Shown: positions 8,253 through 15,394 of the stretch, piece by piece
Numbering within the stretch: position 1 is the first letter of the stretch
Layout of the letters: each line of letters starts with the position of its first letter
Source of the DNA: Clostridiales bacterium
GTDB taxonomy: Bacteria > Bacillota > Clostridia > Oscillospirales > Oscillospiraceae
NCBI GenBank assembly: GCA_021202515.1
Contig: JAJQCW010000068.1
Coordinates: 1-64,000, forward strand
Direction of reading: 5' to 3'
Length of the DNA stretch: 64,000 bases
Notes under the pieces: model-generated
What the model saw: the letters and a program-made list of their open reading frames with translations, nothing else
Databases searched by the model: none
Told to the model about the DNA's origin: nothing
Translations under genes and position numbers: made by a program

Positions 8253-9689
8253 TCACTCCGCCAGGGTCAGGGAGAACCGGAACTCCGTGACCCCATTCTC
8301 GCTGGTGACGGTGATGGTCTCCTTGTGGTTGTTCAAAATCGTCTTGACGATATAAAGGCCCAGGCCCACGCCCTCTTTGTCCAGACTGCGGGAGCGGTCG
8401 CTCTTGTGGAACCGATCAAAAATCATGTTCAGCTCCTCCGGCGGGATGGTCTCGCCGGTGTTGCGCACGGAGAACCACGCCTTGTTCCCCTTGGGAACGA
8501 TGGACACGCCGATGGCGGTGCCGGGGGTGGCGAACTTGATAGCGTTGTCCATCAGGTTGTAGCACACCTGGGTGATGGAGTCCGGGTCGCCCCACACCAT
8601 CACGTCCTTGTCCGGGAAGTTTACATCTACGTCCAGTCCTCGGCTGGTGATCTTTCGCTCCAGGCTGATGAGCACCTGGGCGAAGGTCTCCACCCCGTTG
8701 AACTGGGACTGACAGAGGTCGCTCTGCTCCTTGGCGGAGAGCTGGCTCATGTCCAGCATCCGCCGCACCAGGCGGCTCAGCCGCCGGGTCTCGTCGGAGA
8801 TAACCTGGAGGCACTCCTTCTGCTTCTCCGGGGGGATAGTGCCGTCCAAAATGCCGTCGCTGAACCCCGCGATGGTGGTCATGGGGGTCTTTAGCTCGTG
8901 GGAGATATTGGCTACAAACTCCTGCCGCCGCCCCTCGGCGCTGGCAATGGAGTCCGCCATGGTGTTAAAGGCCGTGGCGAGCTGGCCGATCTCGTCCCTG
9001 CGGTGGTAATCCTGCACCCGCTGGTCATATTCGCCCATGCCGAATCGGTTGACCACTTCGGTCATCTCCCGCAGAGGGCGGGCCTGCTGCCGGGTGGTAA
9101 AAAAGCTGGAGAGGAACGCGAACAGCAACACCACCACCGCGGTGACGCTGAACACAACGCCAAAGGTTCTCCACAGGGAGGTCAGGTTTTCCGTGCTGGA
9201 GGTGACGAACACAAACCCAGACAACTGGTCCCGGACCACCACAGGCGCGCCCACCGCGAATTTGGAGGAGTCATATACCCCCAGGTCGCTCATACCCTGA
9301 TAGCCGCTGTCACCGCCCAGGGTCTCTTCCAGGACGCTCTGGCTGACGGTGCCGCTTTTCAGCTCGTCGCCGCTCTGGTCGCCGTCGTAGCTGTAGACCA
9401 CCTGACCGTCGGACAGACAGATCAGCACGTCCACATCCGGCACCGAGGTCACATAGGCCAGGTTCCCGGTCAACTGCTGATCTCCCAGCTCCATGCCCTC
9501 ATCCAGGAAAATGCCGATGATGTTGGAGATGTAGGTGGCGCTGTTGTACATGGAATCCTTGTTTTCCCGGATGGCGTAGCGGTAGGTCAGCACCATAAAG
9601 GAGACCCCCAGCATGGCGAAGGCCAGCAGGATCATCCCCGCCGTCAGAAAGAAATGCTGTTGATAAATGGAACCGATCCGCTTGTTCAT
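8253..9689 (-). CDS. Sensor histidine kinase (HAMP, two membrane segments)
   Basis: A 478-residue membrane sensor of a two-component system. A first membrane helix is at residues about 10-33, then an extracellular domain of about 130 residues, a second helix at about 160-180, a HAMP linker, the phospho-acceptor histidine in ANISHELKTPM, the ATPase N-box DNAIKFA, and G-boxes NTGETIPPEE and GVGLGLYIVK. The ATG at 9689 follows GGAGGCGAACC and lies 13 bases after the response regulator stop, so the pair is an operon. The signal sensed is unknown. The layout is that of PhoR/WalK-type kinases. Confidence 0.9.
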   Translation of the reverse strand: MNKRIGSIYQQHFFLTAGMILLAFAMLGVSFMVLTYRYAIRENKDSMYNSATYISNIIGIFLDEGMELGDQQLTGNLAYVTSVPDVDVLICLSDGQVVYSYDGDQSGDELKSGTVSQSVLEETLGGDSGYQGMSDLGVYDSSKFAVGAPVVVRDQLSGFVFVTSSTENLTSLWRTFGVVFSVTAVVVLLFAFLSSFFTTRQQARPLREMTEVVNRFGMGEYDQRVQDYHRRDEIGQLATAFNTMADSIASAEGRRQEFVANISHELKTPMTTIAGFSDGILDGTIPPEKQKECLQVISDETRRLSRLVRRMLDMSQLSAKEQSDLCQSQFNGVETFAQVLISLERKITSRGLDVDVNFPDKDVMVWGDPDSITQVCYNLMDNAIKFATPGTAIGVSIVPKGNKAWFSVRNTGETIPPEELNMIFDRFHKSDRSRSLDKEGVGLGLYIVKTILNNHKETITVTSENGVTEFRFSLTLAE

Positions 9690-9702
9690 GGTTCGCCTCC
9701 GG

Positions 9703-10386
9703 TCAGGTCTCCAGCTCAAACTTGTAGCCCACGCCCCAGACGGTTTTCAGGCCCCACTTGGGGGAGACGCCCTCCAGCTTCTCCCGCAGGCGCTTGATGT
9801 GGACGTCCACGGTGCGGCTGTCGCCAAAGTAGTCGAAGCCCCAGACTTCGTCCAGCAGTTGGTTCCGGGTAAACACCCGGTTGGGAGAGGACGCCAGGTG
9901 GAACAGCAGCTCCATCTCCTTGGGGGGCGTGTCCACCCGCTTGCCGTCCACCAGCAGCTCATAGGAATCCATGTTGATGACCAGCTTATCGAAGGTCAGC
10001 TTCTTCTCGGCGGTCTCCTTGGACCCGTAGCGGCGCAGAACCGCGTGGATGCGGGCCAGCACCTCTTTCATCTCGAAGGGCTTGACGATGTAGTCATCCG
10101 CCCCCATCTCCAGGCCGTTGACCTTGTCCACGGTTTCCCCCTTGGCGGTCATCATGATGATGGGGACCTTGGAGGTCTCCCGGATCTTCTTGCAGACGGT
10201 CCATCCGTCCAGGCCGGGCAGCATGATATCCAGCAGCACCAGGTCCGGGTTGCCCTCGTGGAACAGATTCAGGCCCTTGCTGCCGTCGTCTGCCACCTGG
10301 GTCTCGAAGCCCTCCTTCTCCAGGTACAACTGGAGAAGCTGGGCGATATTGCTGTCGTCCTCTACGATCAAAACTTTTAATGCCAT
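9703..10386 (-). CDS. OmpR/PhoB-family response regulator
   Basis: A 227-residue regulator. The receiver domain (1-120) has the acidic pair in IVEDDSN, the phosphorylated aspartate in LVLLDIMLPG, the threonine/serine in IIMMTAKG and the lysine in DDYIVKPF. The C-terminal winged helix (about 130-225) has PPKEMELLFHL, FTRNQLLDEVWG and RTVDVHIKRLREKL. The ATG at 10386 follows GCGAGGTTATACC. It is the first gene of the regulator-kinase-DUF3783 operon. Confidence 0.93.
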   Translation of the reverse strand: MALKVLIVEDDSNIAQLLQLYLEKEGFETQVADDGSKGLNLFHEGNPDLVLLDIMLPGLDGWTVCKKIRETSKVPIIMMTAKGETVDKVNGLEMGADDYIVKPFEMKEVLARIHAVLRRYGSKETAEKKLTFDKLVINMDSYELLVDGKRVDTPPKEMELLFHLASSPNRVFTRNQLLDEVWGFDYFGDSRTVDVHIKRLREKLEGVSPKWGLKTVWGVGYKFELET

Positions 10387-10520
10387 AGGTATAACCTCGC
10401 TCTCCCCTTGTTCAGGTGCGTCTCGGGAGTTTTTGCGGCGGCCCAAAAGAGGCCGCTTATTGCTTTCAGTATAAGGGATTTTGTCGGGCTTTGAGTGAAT
10501 TTTTTGTAAAAGGAACGGTT

Positions 10521-11216
10521 TTATTGCATTTTGTGGCAGTTCTTCGCTAAAATCTGCCGCAGCCCGGCGCGCAGCGCCGCCTGACAGTGGCAGTTCAGCG
10601 CCAACGGGAGGGCCTGTGGGCCGGTGTCCCAAATCTCCCTCGCCAGCGCCAGCAGATACCCCGCCATGCGCCGCCTGTTTCCCTCCTGGGGGAGCTGGGC
10701 CAGCGTCCACAGCAGTTGCCGCCGCTCCGCCGTCCAATCCATGGCCGGATTCGCCCGCGGCTCCAGGTCGGCCAGCCGCCAGGCGGTGTACCGCACCAGC
10801 CAGCCGGGGTTGGCGGCGTCCTGCCGGGCTGTCAGCGCCGGGTCAGGGGCAGTTCCCCGGAGGGCCTGCCAGAACACCCAGTCCGCCGGGTGAATGGCGG
10901 CGGGGAACTCCACGTCCAGGGTCGGCAAAGCCGCCTCCGGCCCCACTGGGGGAAATCGCTCCACAGCGGCATTGTACCACGCCAAAGCGGGGAAAAAGTT
11001 CAGATAACCGCCCTCTGCCTCCACCTTTTGGAACCAGCTTCCCGCCAGGTCGATATGCCCAGCCAGCTCTGCGACCTCCAGCCCCAGGGCCTGGGGCGCG
11101 GCGTTGGCCACGGTCCCCCGCCTGGCGGGGCGGCTTCGTACCGGGCAGTCGTCCCCAAGGGCGGCGCGGGTCAGGTCGTCCGCCTGCCGGAGCGCTTCCG
11201 CCAGCAGGGGGTTCAC
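10521..11216 (-). CDS. ArgS-derived protein lacking the catalytic core (Add-1-like plus DALR-like domains)
   Basis: A 231-residue protein. Residues about 30-95 (NAAPQALGLEVAELAGHI, KVEAEGGYLNFF) resemble the N-terminal Add-1 domain of arginyl-tRNA synthetase. Residues about 130-225 (NPGWLVRYTAWRLADL, ERRQLLWTLAQLP, MAGYLLALAREIWD) resemble its DALR anticodon-binding domain. The catalytic domain with the HIGH and KMSK motifs is absent. The start overlaps the DUF1934 stop by four bases (ATGA). DUF1934 (ywiB) lies directly upstream of argS in Bacillus subtilis, which supports an ArgS origin. The present role is unknown, and tRNA binding without charging is possible. Confidence 0.65.
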   Translation of the reverse strand: MNPLLAEALRQADDLTRAALGDDCPVRSRPARRGTVANAAPQALGLEVAELAGHIDLAGSWFQKVEAEGGYLNFFPALAWYNAAVERFPPVGPEAALPTLDVEFPAAIHPADWVFWQALRGTAPDPALTARQDAANPGWLVRYTAWRLADLEPRANPAMDWTAERRQLLWTLAQLPQEGNRRRMAGYLLALAREIWDTGPQALPLALNCHCQAALRAGLRQILAKNCHKMQ

Positions 11217-11659
11217 TGGGTCACCTTGGCCTCCCGCACCTTCAGGGAGAAGGAGTTCTCCCCGGCCAGCCGGTGGTCGATATCGATGGAGTAGTTGACC
11301 TCCAGCTCGCCGCCCCGGTCGCCGATGGTGGAGTGGATCTTTCGGGCGGCCACTCCCACCTCCAGGCTGCCATAGGGGGTGTTGTAGAGGGAGAGGTGCC
11401 GGACCCCCTGCTCAAAGACCATCTCCGAGCAGACCTGGCCCGTCCGGGTCAACACCACCGAGCGGGGGAAAATCTCGATGTTGGTCTCAGTGCCCTCCAT
11501 GCCGGTCAGGGCACTCTCCTGGTAGCTCAGGTGATAGCCCTGCTCCGTCCGGGTCAGCTTGCCGGTGGTGGTCAGCTCCACGCTGTCCCCGTCAGCGCCC
11601 TCGTAGTCCTGGAGGCCCAGGATGGAAATAAATACGTCTTTTGTCTGTTTCTCTGTCAT
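11213..11659 (-). CDS. DUF1934 domain-containing protein (YwiB-like)
   Basis: A 148-residue cytoplasmic beta-barrel-type protein. It begins MTEKQTKDVFISILGLQDY, continues with YHLSYQESALTGMEGTET, and ends with the family's EVNYSIDIDHRLAGENSFSL. I chose the ATG at 11659, about 9 bases after AAAGGG. It is translationally coupled (ATGA overlap) to the ArgS-derived gene, mirroring the ywiB-argS order of bacilli. Its function is not established. Confidence 0.85.
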   Translation of the reverse strand: MTEKQTKDVFISILGLQDYEGADGDSVELTTTGKLTRTEQGYHLSYQESALTGMEGTETNIEIFPRSVVLTRTGQVCSEMVFEQGVRHLSLYNTPYGSLEVGVAARKIHSTIGDRGGELEVNYSIDIDHRLAGENSFSLKVREAKVTQ

Positions 11660-11697
11660 AGATGGATGCCCTTTCCGGTTATTCCGAATAACGATTA

Positions 11698-11885
11698 TTG
11701 GTTGCCTCTTTTGTCCAGCCATTCACCAGAAACCCCTCCGCCGTCAAGCGGCACTTCCGAGGCTTTGCCCCTCCCTGCCCTTTCAGGGGAGGCAAGGGGT
11801 GAGTGCTTGTCATCTGGTGTTAGTTTTGTTCAGCTTTCTAGCCACTAGCCACTGAAAACATAGTTGATTTCAAGGGATAACCAAC
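11698..11885 (-). mobile_element. MITE-like repeat, copy B (inverted orientation)
   Basis: Read on the minus strand it begins GGTTATCCCTTGAAATCAAC, continues with the AGTGGCTAGTGGCTAG segment and the GACAAGCAC/GC-palindrome core, and ends with GGCTGGACAAAAGAGGCAAC. It fills the gap between murI and the DUF1934 gene. Confidence 0.65.
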
Positions 11886-11889
11886 AGGT

Positions 11890-12705
11890 TCAATAATCCT
11901 CAATGCTGATTTGCTCCACCGGCTCCGTCACCGGCCTGCCCAGGAACAGGGAGGCCAGGTTCTGGAACCCCTCGGTAGAGTCGCTGACGTACCAGCGGCA
12001 GCGGCCCTCCCGCTCCGGGTCGGCCTCCTGGCCGCTGGCGCTGAGCCGTTCGGCCACCTGGCGGACCACCTCTGCGCCGGAATCCAGCAGCATCACCTCC
12101 GGCCCCATAAAGTTGCCGATGACGTCTTTCAGCAGGGGGTAGTGGGTACATCCCAGCACCAAGGTGTCGATACCCTTTTCCTTCAGAGGGGTCAGGTACT
12201 CCCGCACCACCGTCTCGATGAGGATGTCCCCCGGCTGGGTGCGCCCGTTTTCCACCAGCGGCACGAACAAGGGGCAAGCCAGGGAGGTGATCTCCGCCAT
12301 GGGGTTGGCGTGGCGCATGATGCGCTCATAGGCCCCGGTGCGGACGGTGGCAGCGGTGGCGACGAGGCCGATTTTGTTGTTGCGGGTGACCTGAGCCGCC
12401 CGAAGCGCGGTGGGTCCCACTACGCCAAAGATGGGGATGTCCTGCTCGGCGGAAATCACTCCCAGCGCCGCGCTGGAGACGGTGCCGCAGGCGATGACCA
12501 CTGCCTTCAAGTCAAAGGTCCGCAGAAACGCCACGTCCTGCCGGGCGTATCGCACAATGGTCTCCTGGGAGCGGCTTCCATAGGGCACCCGCCCCGTGTC
12601 GCCAAAATAGACGATGTCCTCCGCAGGCATCTGCTTGGCCAGGGCGCGGACGGTGGTCAGCCCGCCCATGCCGGAGTCGAACACGCCGATGGGTCTGTTG
12701 TCCAT
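11890..12705 (-). CDS. murI: Glutamate racemase
   Basis: A 271-residue cytoplasmic enzyme interconverting L- and D-glutamate for peptidoglycan. Signatures are IGVFDSGMGGLT at the N terminus, the first catalytic cysteine in VIACGTVSSA (the usual motif is ACNT, here ACGT) and the second in LGCTHYPLL near residue 180. The length is normal. The ATG at 12705 follows AAAGGAGGCCGCCGTT. It has its own promoter and is divergent from the 137-residue hypothetical gene. Confidence 0.93.
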   Translation of the reverse strand: MDNRPIGVFDSGMGGLTTVRALAKQMPAEDIVYFGDTGRVPYGSRSQETIVRYARQDVAFLRTFDLKAVVIACGTVSSAALGVISAEQDIPIFGVVGPTALRAAQVTRNNKIGLVATAATVRTGAYERIMRHANPMAEITSLACPLFVPLVENGRTQPGDILIETVVREYLTPLKEKGIDTLVLGCTHYPLLKDVIGNFMGPEVMLLDSGAEVVRQVAERLSASGQEADPEREGRCRWYVSDSTEGFQNLASLFLGRPVTEPVEQISIEDY

Positions 12706-12765
12706 AACGGCGGCCTCCTTTCACGTTTTCAAGGTGTGAATTTGTGTTTATCCTCTGTTCCTGTA

Positions 12766-12794
12766 ATCATATAATACACGGGAGGTAAAAACAA
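12766..12794 (-). promoter_or_regulatory. Promoter of murI
   Basis: On the minus strand TTGTTT, a 17-base spacer and TATGAT, about 60 bases upstream of the murI ATG. Confidence 0.6.
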
Positions 12795-12846
12795 GAGAAA
12801 TTTCTCACAACTTTGGTTTTGTCCCCCCGCTGGCGCAAGAATCCAT

Positions 12847-12874
12847 TTGACAACGGCGGGATTTTGCATATACT
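12847..12874 (+). promoter_or_regulatory. Promoter of the 137-residue hypothetical gene
   Basis: TTGACA (12847-12852), a 16-base spacer and TATACT (12869-12874), giving a leader of about 95 bases. Confidence 0.75.
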
Positions 12875-12975
12875 ATATGCTTAAAGGCAGTATCGTGCGT
12901 TCCGCCGGGACGCTGGCTGCTGCCGGACGCATTTCCCAAAGATTTGCTGTATCTCACGGAAAGGACGGAATCGTT

Positions 12976-13389
12976 ATGCAGATTGAATTGACCCCCAAAC
13001 AGTATCGCCGTCTTTTGGATATGGCCTATATCGGCAACTGGGTGCTGAACTCCGCCCGCGGCGCGGACCGTTTCACCGACTACGACGAGGTGGAGTCGCT
13101 TCTGTTCTCCAAGGCGCCCTCCCTGGGGATGAACGACCTGAGCCAGCGCTGGGCCGGTCACGTGGTCCCCAGCCAGGCGTTCGTCAACGGCGGCATCCAC
13201 GAGGCCATCGCCGACTACGAGGACTCGGTATTTTTCGACATCCTGGCCGAAGAGCTGGCCCGCCGGGACATGGACGACGCTCCCATCGACGAAAACAACT
13301 ACGACGAGCTGAACCGCCGCATCGACGAGTATATGGCGGAGTTTGAACTCCACGGCACCGACAACGTGCAGGTGGAGCGGGACGTGTAA
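12976..13389 (+). CDS. Hypothetical acidic protein
   Basis: A 137-residue soluble, strongly acidic protein starting MQIELTPKQYRRLLDMAYIG. I do not recognise the family. There is no signal peptide or membrane segment. The second half is rich in aspartate and glutamate (DMDDAPIDENNYDEL), and the predicted structure is mostly helical. The ATG at 12976 follows GGACGGAATCGTT, and the preceding in-frame codons have no better site. It has its own consensus promoter and terminator, so it is monocistronic and probably well expressed. Confidence 0.75.
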   Translation: MQIELTPKQYRRLLDMAYIGNWVLNSARGADRFTDYDEVESLLFSKAPSLGMNDLSQRWAGHVVPSQAFVNGGIHEAIADYEDSVFFDILAEELARRDMDDAPIDENNYDELNRRIDEYMAEFELHGTDNVQVERDV

Positions 13390-13408
13390 ACCGTCCCGGC
13401 GCAAACAA

Positions 13409-13462
13409 GGCCCTGACCCGCAGCGCGGAACAAGCGCACGGGGCAGGGCCTGTCTTTTCTTT
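13409..13462 (+). terminator. Terminator after the acidic hypothetical gene
   Basis: GGCCCTG-CCC and GGG-CAGGGCC form the stem (13409-13450), followed by TGTCTTTTCTTTT. Confidence 0.8.
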
Positions 13463-13618
13463 TGGCAAAACGCGAAAATTCTTCCTCAAAACAGCCTTTT
13501 CCCGCCAAAACGGACGGTTGTACACCGCTAACGGACAGGGAATTGTAAATTTGTCGAAAGGCAAGAATTTGGCCTGTGAATAATTTCGATTTTTGTCGCA
13601 TTTTTTTCGGGAAAAGGG

Positions 13619-13647
13619 TTGCATTTGGGGCCTTATTGGTGTTAAAG
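13619..13647 (+). promoter_or_regulatory. Promoter of a short transcription unit
   Basis: TTGCAT, a 17-base spacer and TTAAAG. It lies 24 bases after a stretch (13466-13618) in which I see nothing else. Confidence 0.5.
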
Positions 13648-13653
13648 TAATCA

Positions 13654-13762
13654 CAGTGAGACTGACCGTTAGCCGGGCTTTGCAGTAGCGTTGCCAGAAA
13701 GCGAGCGAGTTAGTCTTATTCCAAAGCGCCTGAGCCGCCGCTCAGACGCTTTGTTATTTTTC
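13654..13762 (+). ncRNA. Candidate small RNA, about 100 nt
   Basis: Between the promoter at 13619 and a good terminator there is no plausible ORF. AGACTGAC (13659-13666) pairs with GTTAGTCT (13709-13716), enclosing a GC-rich loop region. The terminator follows immediately: CAAAGCG-CTGAGC (13722-13735) with GCTCAG-CGCTTTG (13740-13753), then TTATTTTT. No known family is recognised. Confidence 0.45.
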
Positions 13763-13813
13763 CGGCGCGATCCGCCGCTCTTTTCCCGAAAATCGCCGGC
13801 CTTCGCGCACCTT

Positions 13814-14071
13814 TTAAAACAACAGGAATACCGCCGCCAGCGCACTGACGGTCAGGGCCAGCGAAGCGGCCAGGTCCAACACATCCCCCGCCCGCTGGAG
13901 CAGCGGACGGCGCTCCTGCCGGTGCCGCTCCTGGCTCAGTTCGGGCGTTTCCTCCGGCGCGTCGTAGGCGGGCAGGTCGCCCCGCTCCATTTTGCGCTTG
14001 TAATCCTGAAAATCAATGACGTTTCCTTCGGTTTTGACAAACCGGCGGGTGGTAAAATAAATGGTCTCCAT
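13814..14071 (-). CDS. Small C-terminally anchored membrane protein, probably SOS-regulated
   Basis: An 85-residue protein starting METIYFTTRRFVKTEGNVID. The first 55 residues are hydrophilic and charged. Residues about 63-85 (DLAASLALTVSALAAVFLLF) form one membrane helix at the very C terminus. The ATG at 14071 lies 8 bases after AAAGGAGG. Two LexA-like boxes lie 55-90 bases upstream, so DNA damage probably induces it. By analogy with small SOS division inhibitors (YneA, SidA) it could act at the membrane on cell division. The family itself is unknown to me. Confidence 0.7.
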   Translation of the reverse strand: METIYFTTRRFVKTEGNVIDFQDYKRKMERGDLPAYDAPEETPELSQERHRQERRPLLQRAGDVLDLAASLALTVSALAAVFLLF

Positions 14072-14125
14072 CACAGACGCCTCCTTTGGTCAGCGCCGCC
14101 GGACAAACGTTGCGGCGGCCTTCAT

Positions 14126-14158
14126 CGAACTTCTGTTCTAATTATGAACGGATGTTCG
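14126..14158. promoter_or_regulatory. Tandem LexA (SOS) boxes
   Basis: CGAACTTCTGTTCT (14126-14139) and TGAACGGATGTTCG (14145-14158) each match the Gram-positive LexA consensus CGAAC-N4-GTTCG with one mismatch at the outermost base. They are 5 bases apart, upstream of the small membrane protein gene. Confidence 0.65.
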
Positions 14159-14248
14159 AGAAATGTCAAGGGGAATTTTTCGGAGAAAGTCCCAATAATC
14201 GGACGATGCAGGGAAATCCTCTCTGAAAAAATTTTTTCTTCAATCCGC

Positions 14249-14277
14249 TGACAACTGCGGAAAAATGCGGTACATTT
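14249..14277 (+). promoter_or_regulatory. Hybrid promoter at the left junction of the integrated element
   Basis: CTGACA (14249-14254), a 17-base spacer and TACATT (14272-14277). The -35 lies in chromosomal DNA and the spacer contains the attL core. In the reconstructed empty site the -10 would be TACAAT, and the promoter would face the membrane protein gene now at 29446. Confidence 0.45.
14263..14275. other. attL core (13-bp direct repeat)
   Basis: AAAATGCGGTACA, identical to 29380-29392. It lies outside every gene of the element and next to chromosomal SOS boxes. Confidence 0.6.
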
Positions 14278-14434
14278 CATCTCAAAATTTTTGATAACCT
14301 TTCTTGTGAAAATACTTACCTTCCGTTAAATCGTAGAAGTGTATTTTTGCTTGATATATCAACGAAAATCACAGGCTGCCTTTTATTGGCTTTCAAACTC
14401 GTCAAACTCGTGAAACCATCAAAAATCTATGCCC

Positions 14435-14456
14435 GTTGTAGTTTTGTTGTAGTTTC
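14435..14456 (+). repeat. Left arm-type repeat (two GTTGTAGTTT units)
   Basis: GTTGTAGTTTT followed by GTTGTAGTTTC. A nearly identical copy (one extra T) lies at 29238-29260, four bases after the integrase stop, in the same orientation. The pair is probably integrase arm-binding sites. Alternatively these repeats themselves mark the crossover. Confidence 0.5.
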
Positions 14457-14505
14457 GGGTTTGAACTTATCGGCACTTATCGTACTTTTGTCACTATCTC
14501 ATAGG

Positions 14506-15153
14506 CTATTCCTCCACGTTCTCCGTCCCTTCGACCTCCGACCTCCGGTCGGGGGTGCTGCCGAACACAAGCTCGGTGTATCCGGGGGCAGTGTACCAGA
14601 CGATCTCCGGCTTTTCCAGGAGTTCCACGCCGCGGGGGTCGTGATAAATCCACTCGACTTCGTAGCCATCCTTGGCGCGCAGCCTTTTGTGGTAGTCCCT
14701 CGTCAGCTTGGCGGGGTCCAGCCATGCGGACGGAATCTTCAGGACGGGGAGCCGCACTTCTGAATGGTAGATGGGGACGATTCCGAAGTGCTTCTCGTAC
14801 AGTTCCAACAGAGCCGGTCGGAGCAGTCCGGCTTTCTCCTGCCGCCGCCAGTAGTCGGCAGCCATCTCGAGGCCCTGGGTGGCTCCGGCCATCTGGGAAC
14901 AGGCGTTCGGAAATTCTCCGAAGAACACGCAGTCAACCTCCGGGTCGTTGATGTAATGGTGGGTGCTGTAGATCACCATGTCCTCCAGAATCTCCTTGCA
15001 GTTTTTTTCGGTGGTTATGTGGTAGAGGAACTCCGGCAAGCTGGCTCGGAGCTTCTCCTCCTCGGTGCCGAACTCGGCAACCCGGAACCGCTCCATCGTG
15101 TCGGCTGCCTGTTGCAGTTCGGCGTTGGTGGGCATCAGTTCATTTTTACTCAT
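14506..15153 (-). CDS. Hypothetical protein with ADP-ribosyltransferase-like N-terminal motif
   Basis: A 215-residue soluble protein. Residues about 30-60 (FLYHITTEKNCKEILEDMVIYST) resemble the YHxT...IL opening seen in DarT-like and other ADP-ribosyltransferase-fold proteins. The rest is not recognised. The ATG at 15153 (MSKNELMPTN) is 10 bases after AAAGG, and the ATG at 15162 is too close to it. The gene lies next to attL, beyond the repeat array at 15264-15389. This is the position in which satellites and prophages often carry accessory or defence genes. Enzyme activity is a guess. Confidence 0.55.
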   Translation of the reverse strand: MSKNELMPTNAELQQAADTMERFRVAEFGTEEEKLRASLPEFLYHITTEKNCKEILEDMVIYSTHHYINDPEVDCVFFGEFPNACSQMAGATQGLEMAADYWRRQEKAGLLRPALLELYEKHFGIVPIYHSEVRLPVLKIPSAWLDPAKLTRDYHKRLRAKDGYEVEWIYHDPRGVELLEKPEIVWYTAPGYTELVFGSTPDRRSEVEGTENVEE

Positions 15154-15245
15154 TGTGGTCATTCCTTTCTGTAGAGGGGAGGGAGGACGTGCCTCCCCTC
15201 CCCTACTTGCTTATGGTGGTGTGCCTCTGAATTTCCACCACAGGG

Positions 15246-15257
15246 GGCTATATAGCC
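15246..15257. promoter_or_regulatory. 12-bp palindrome beside the repeat array
   Basis: GGCTATATAGCC lies 7 bases from the first GGACAG unit. The inner GCTATATAGC also occurs near 19103, the only other occurrence noticed in the element. Confidence 0.35.
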
Positions 15258-15263
15258 GCTGGT

Positions 15264-15389
15264 GGACAGGATTTGGACAGCACTTAGGACAGTCCGTGGA
15301 CAGTTTTTGGACAGCTTTGGACAGCCGTGGACAGCTCGTGGACGGCATTTGGACAGTTCGTGGACACCCCGTGGACAGTTTTTGGACAG
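15264..15389 (+). repeat. Helically phased array of 12 GGACAG units
   Basis: GGACAG (mostly as GTGGACAG or TTGGACAG) starts at 15264, 15275, 15287, 15298, 15309, 15319, 15329, 15340 (GGACGG), 15351, 15362 (GGACAC), 15373 and 15384, a spacing of 10-12 with a mean close to 11 bases. It fills the gap between the membrane/HTH protein gene and the ADP-ribosyltransferase-like gene, both leftward. This is the layout of iterons or of a cooperative operator on one face of the helix. Confidence 0.75.
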
Positions 15390-15394
15390 CCACA

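Noticed and set aside
15264..15389. CRISPR array
   Set aside because: Units of 6-8 bases with 3-5-base gaps are far too short for repeats and spacers, and no cas genes are present.
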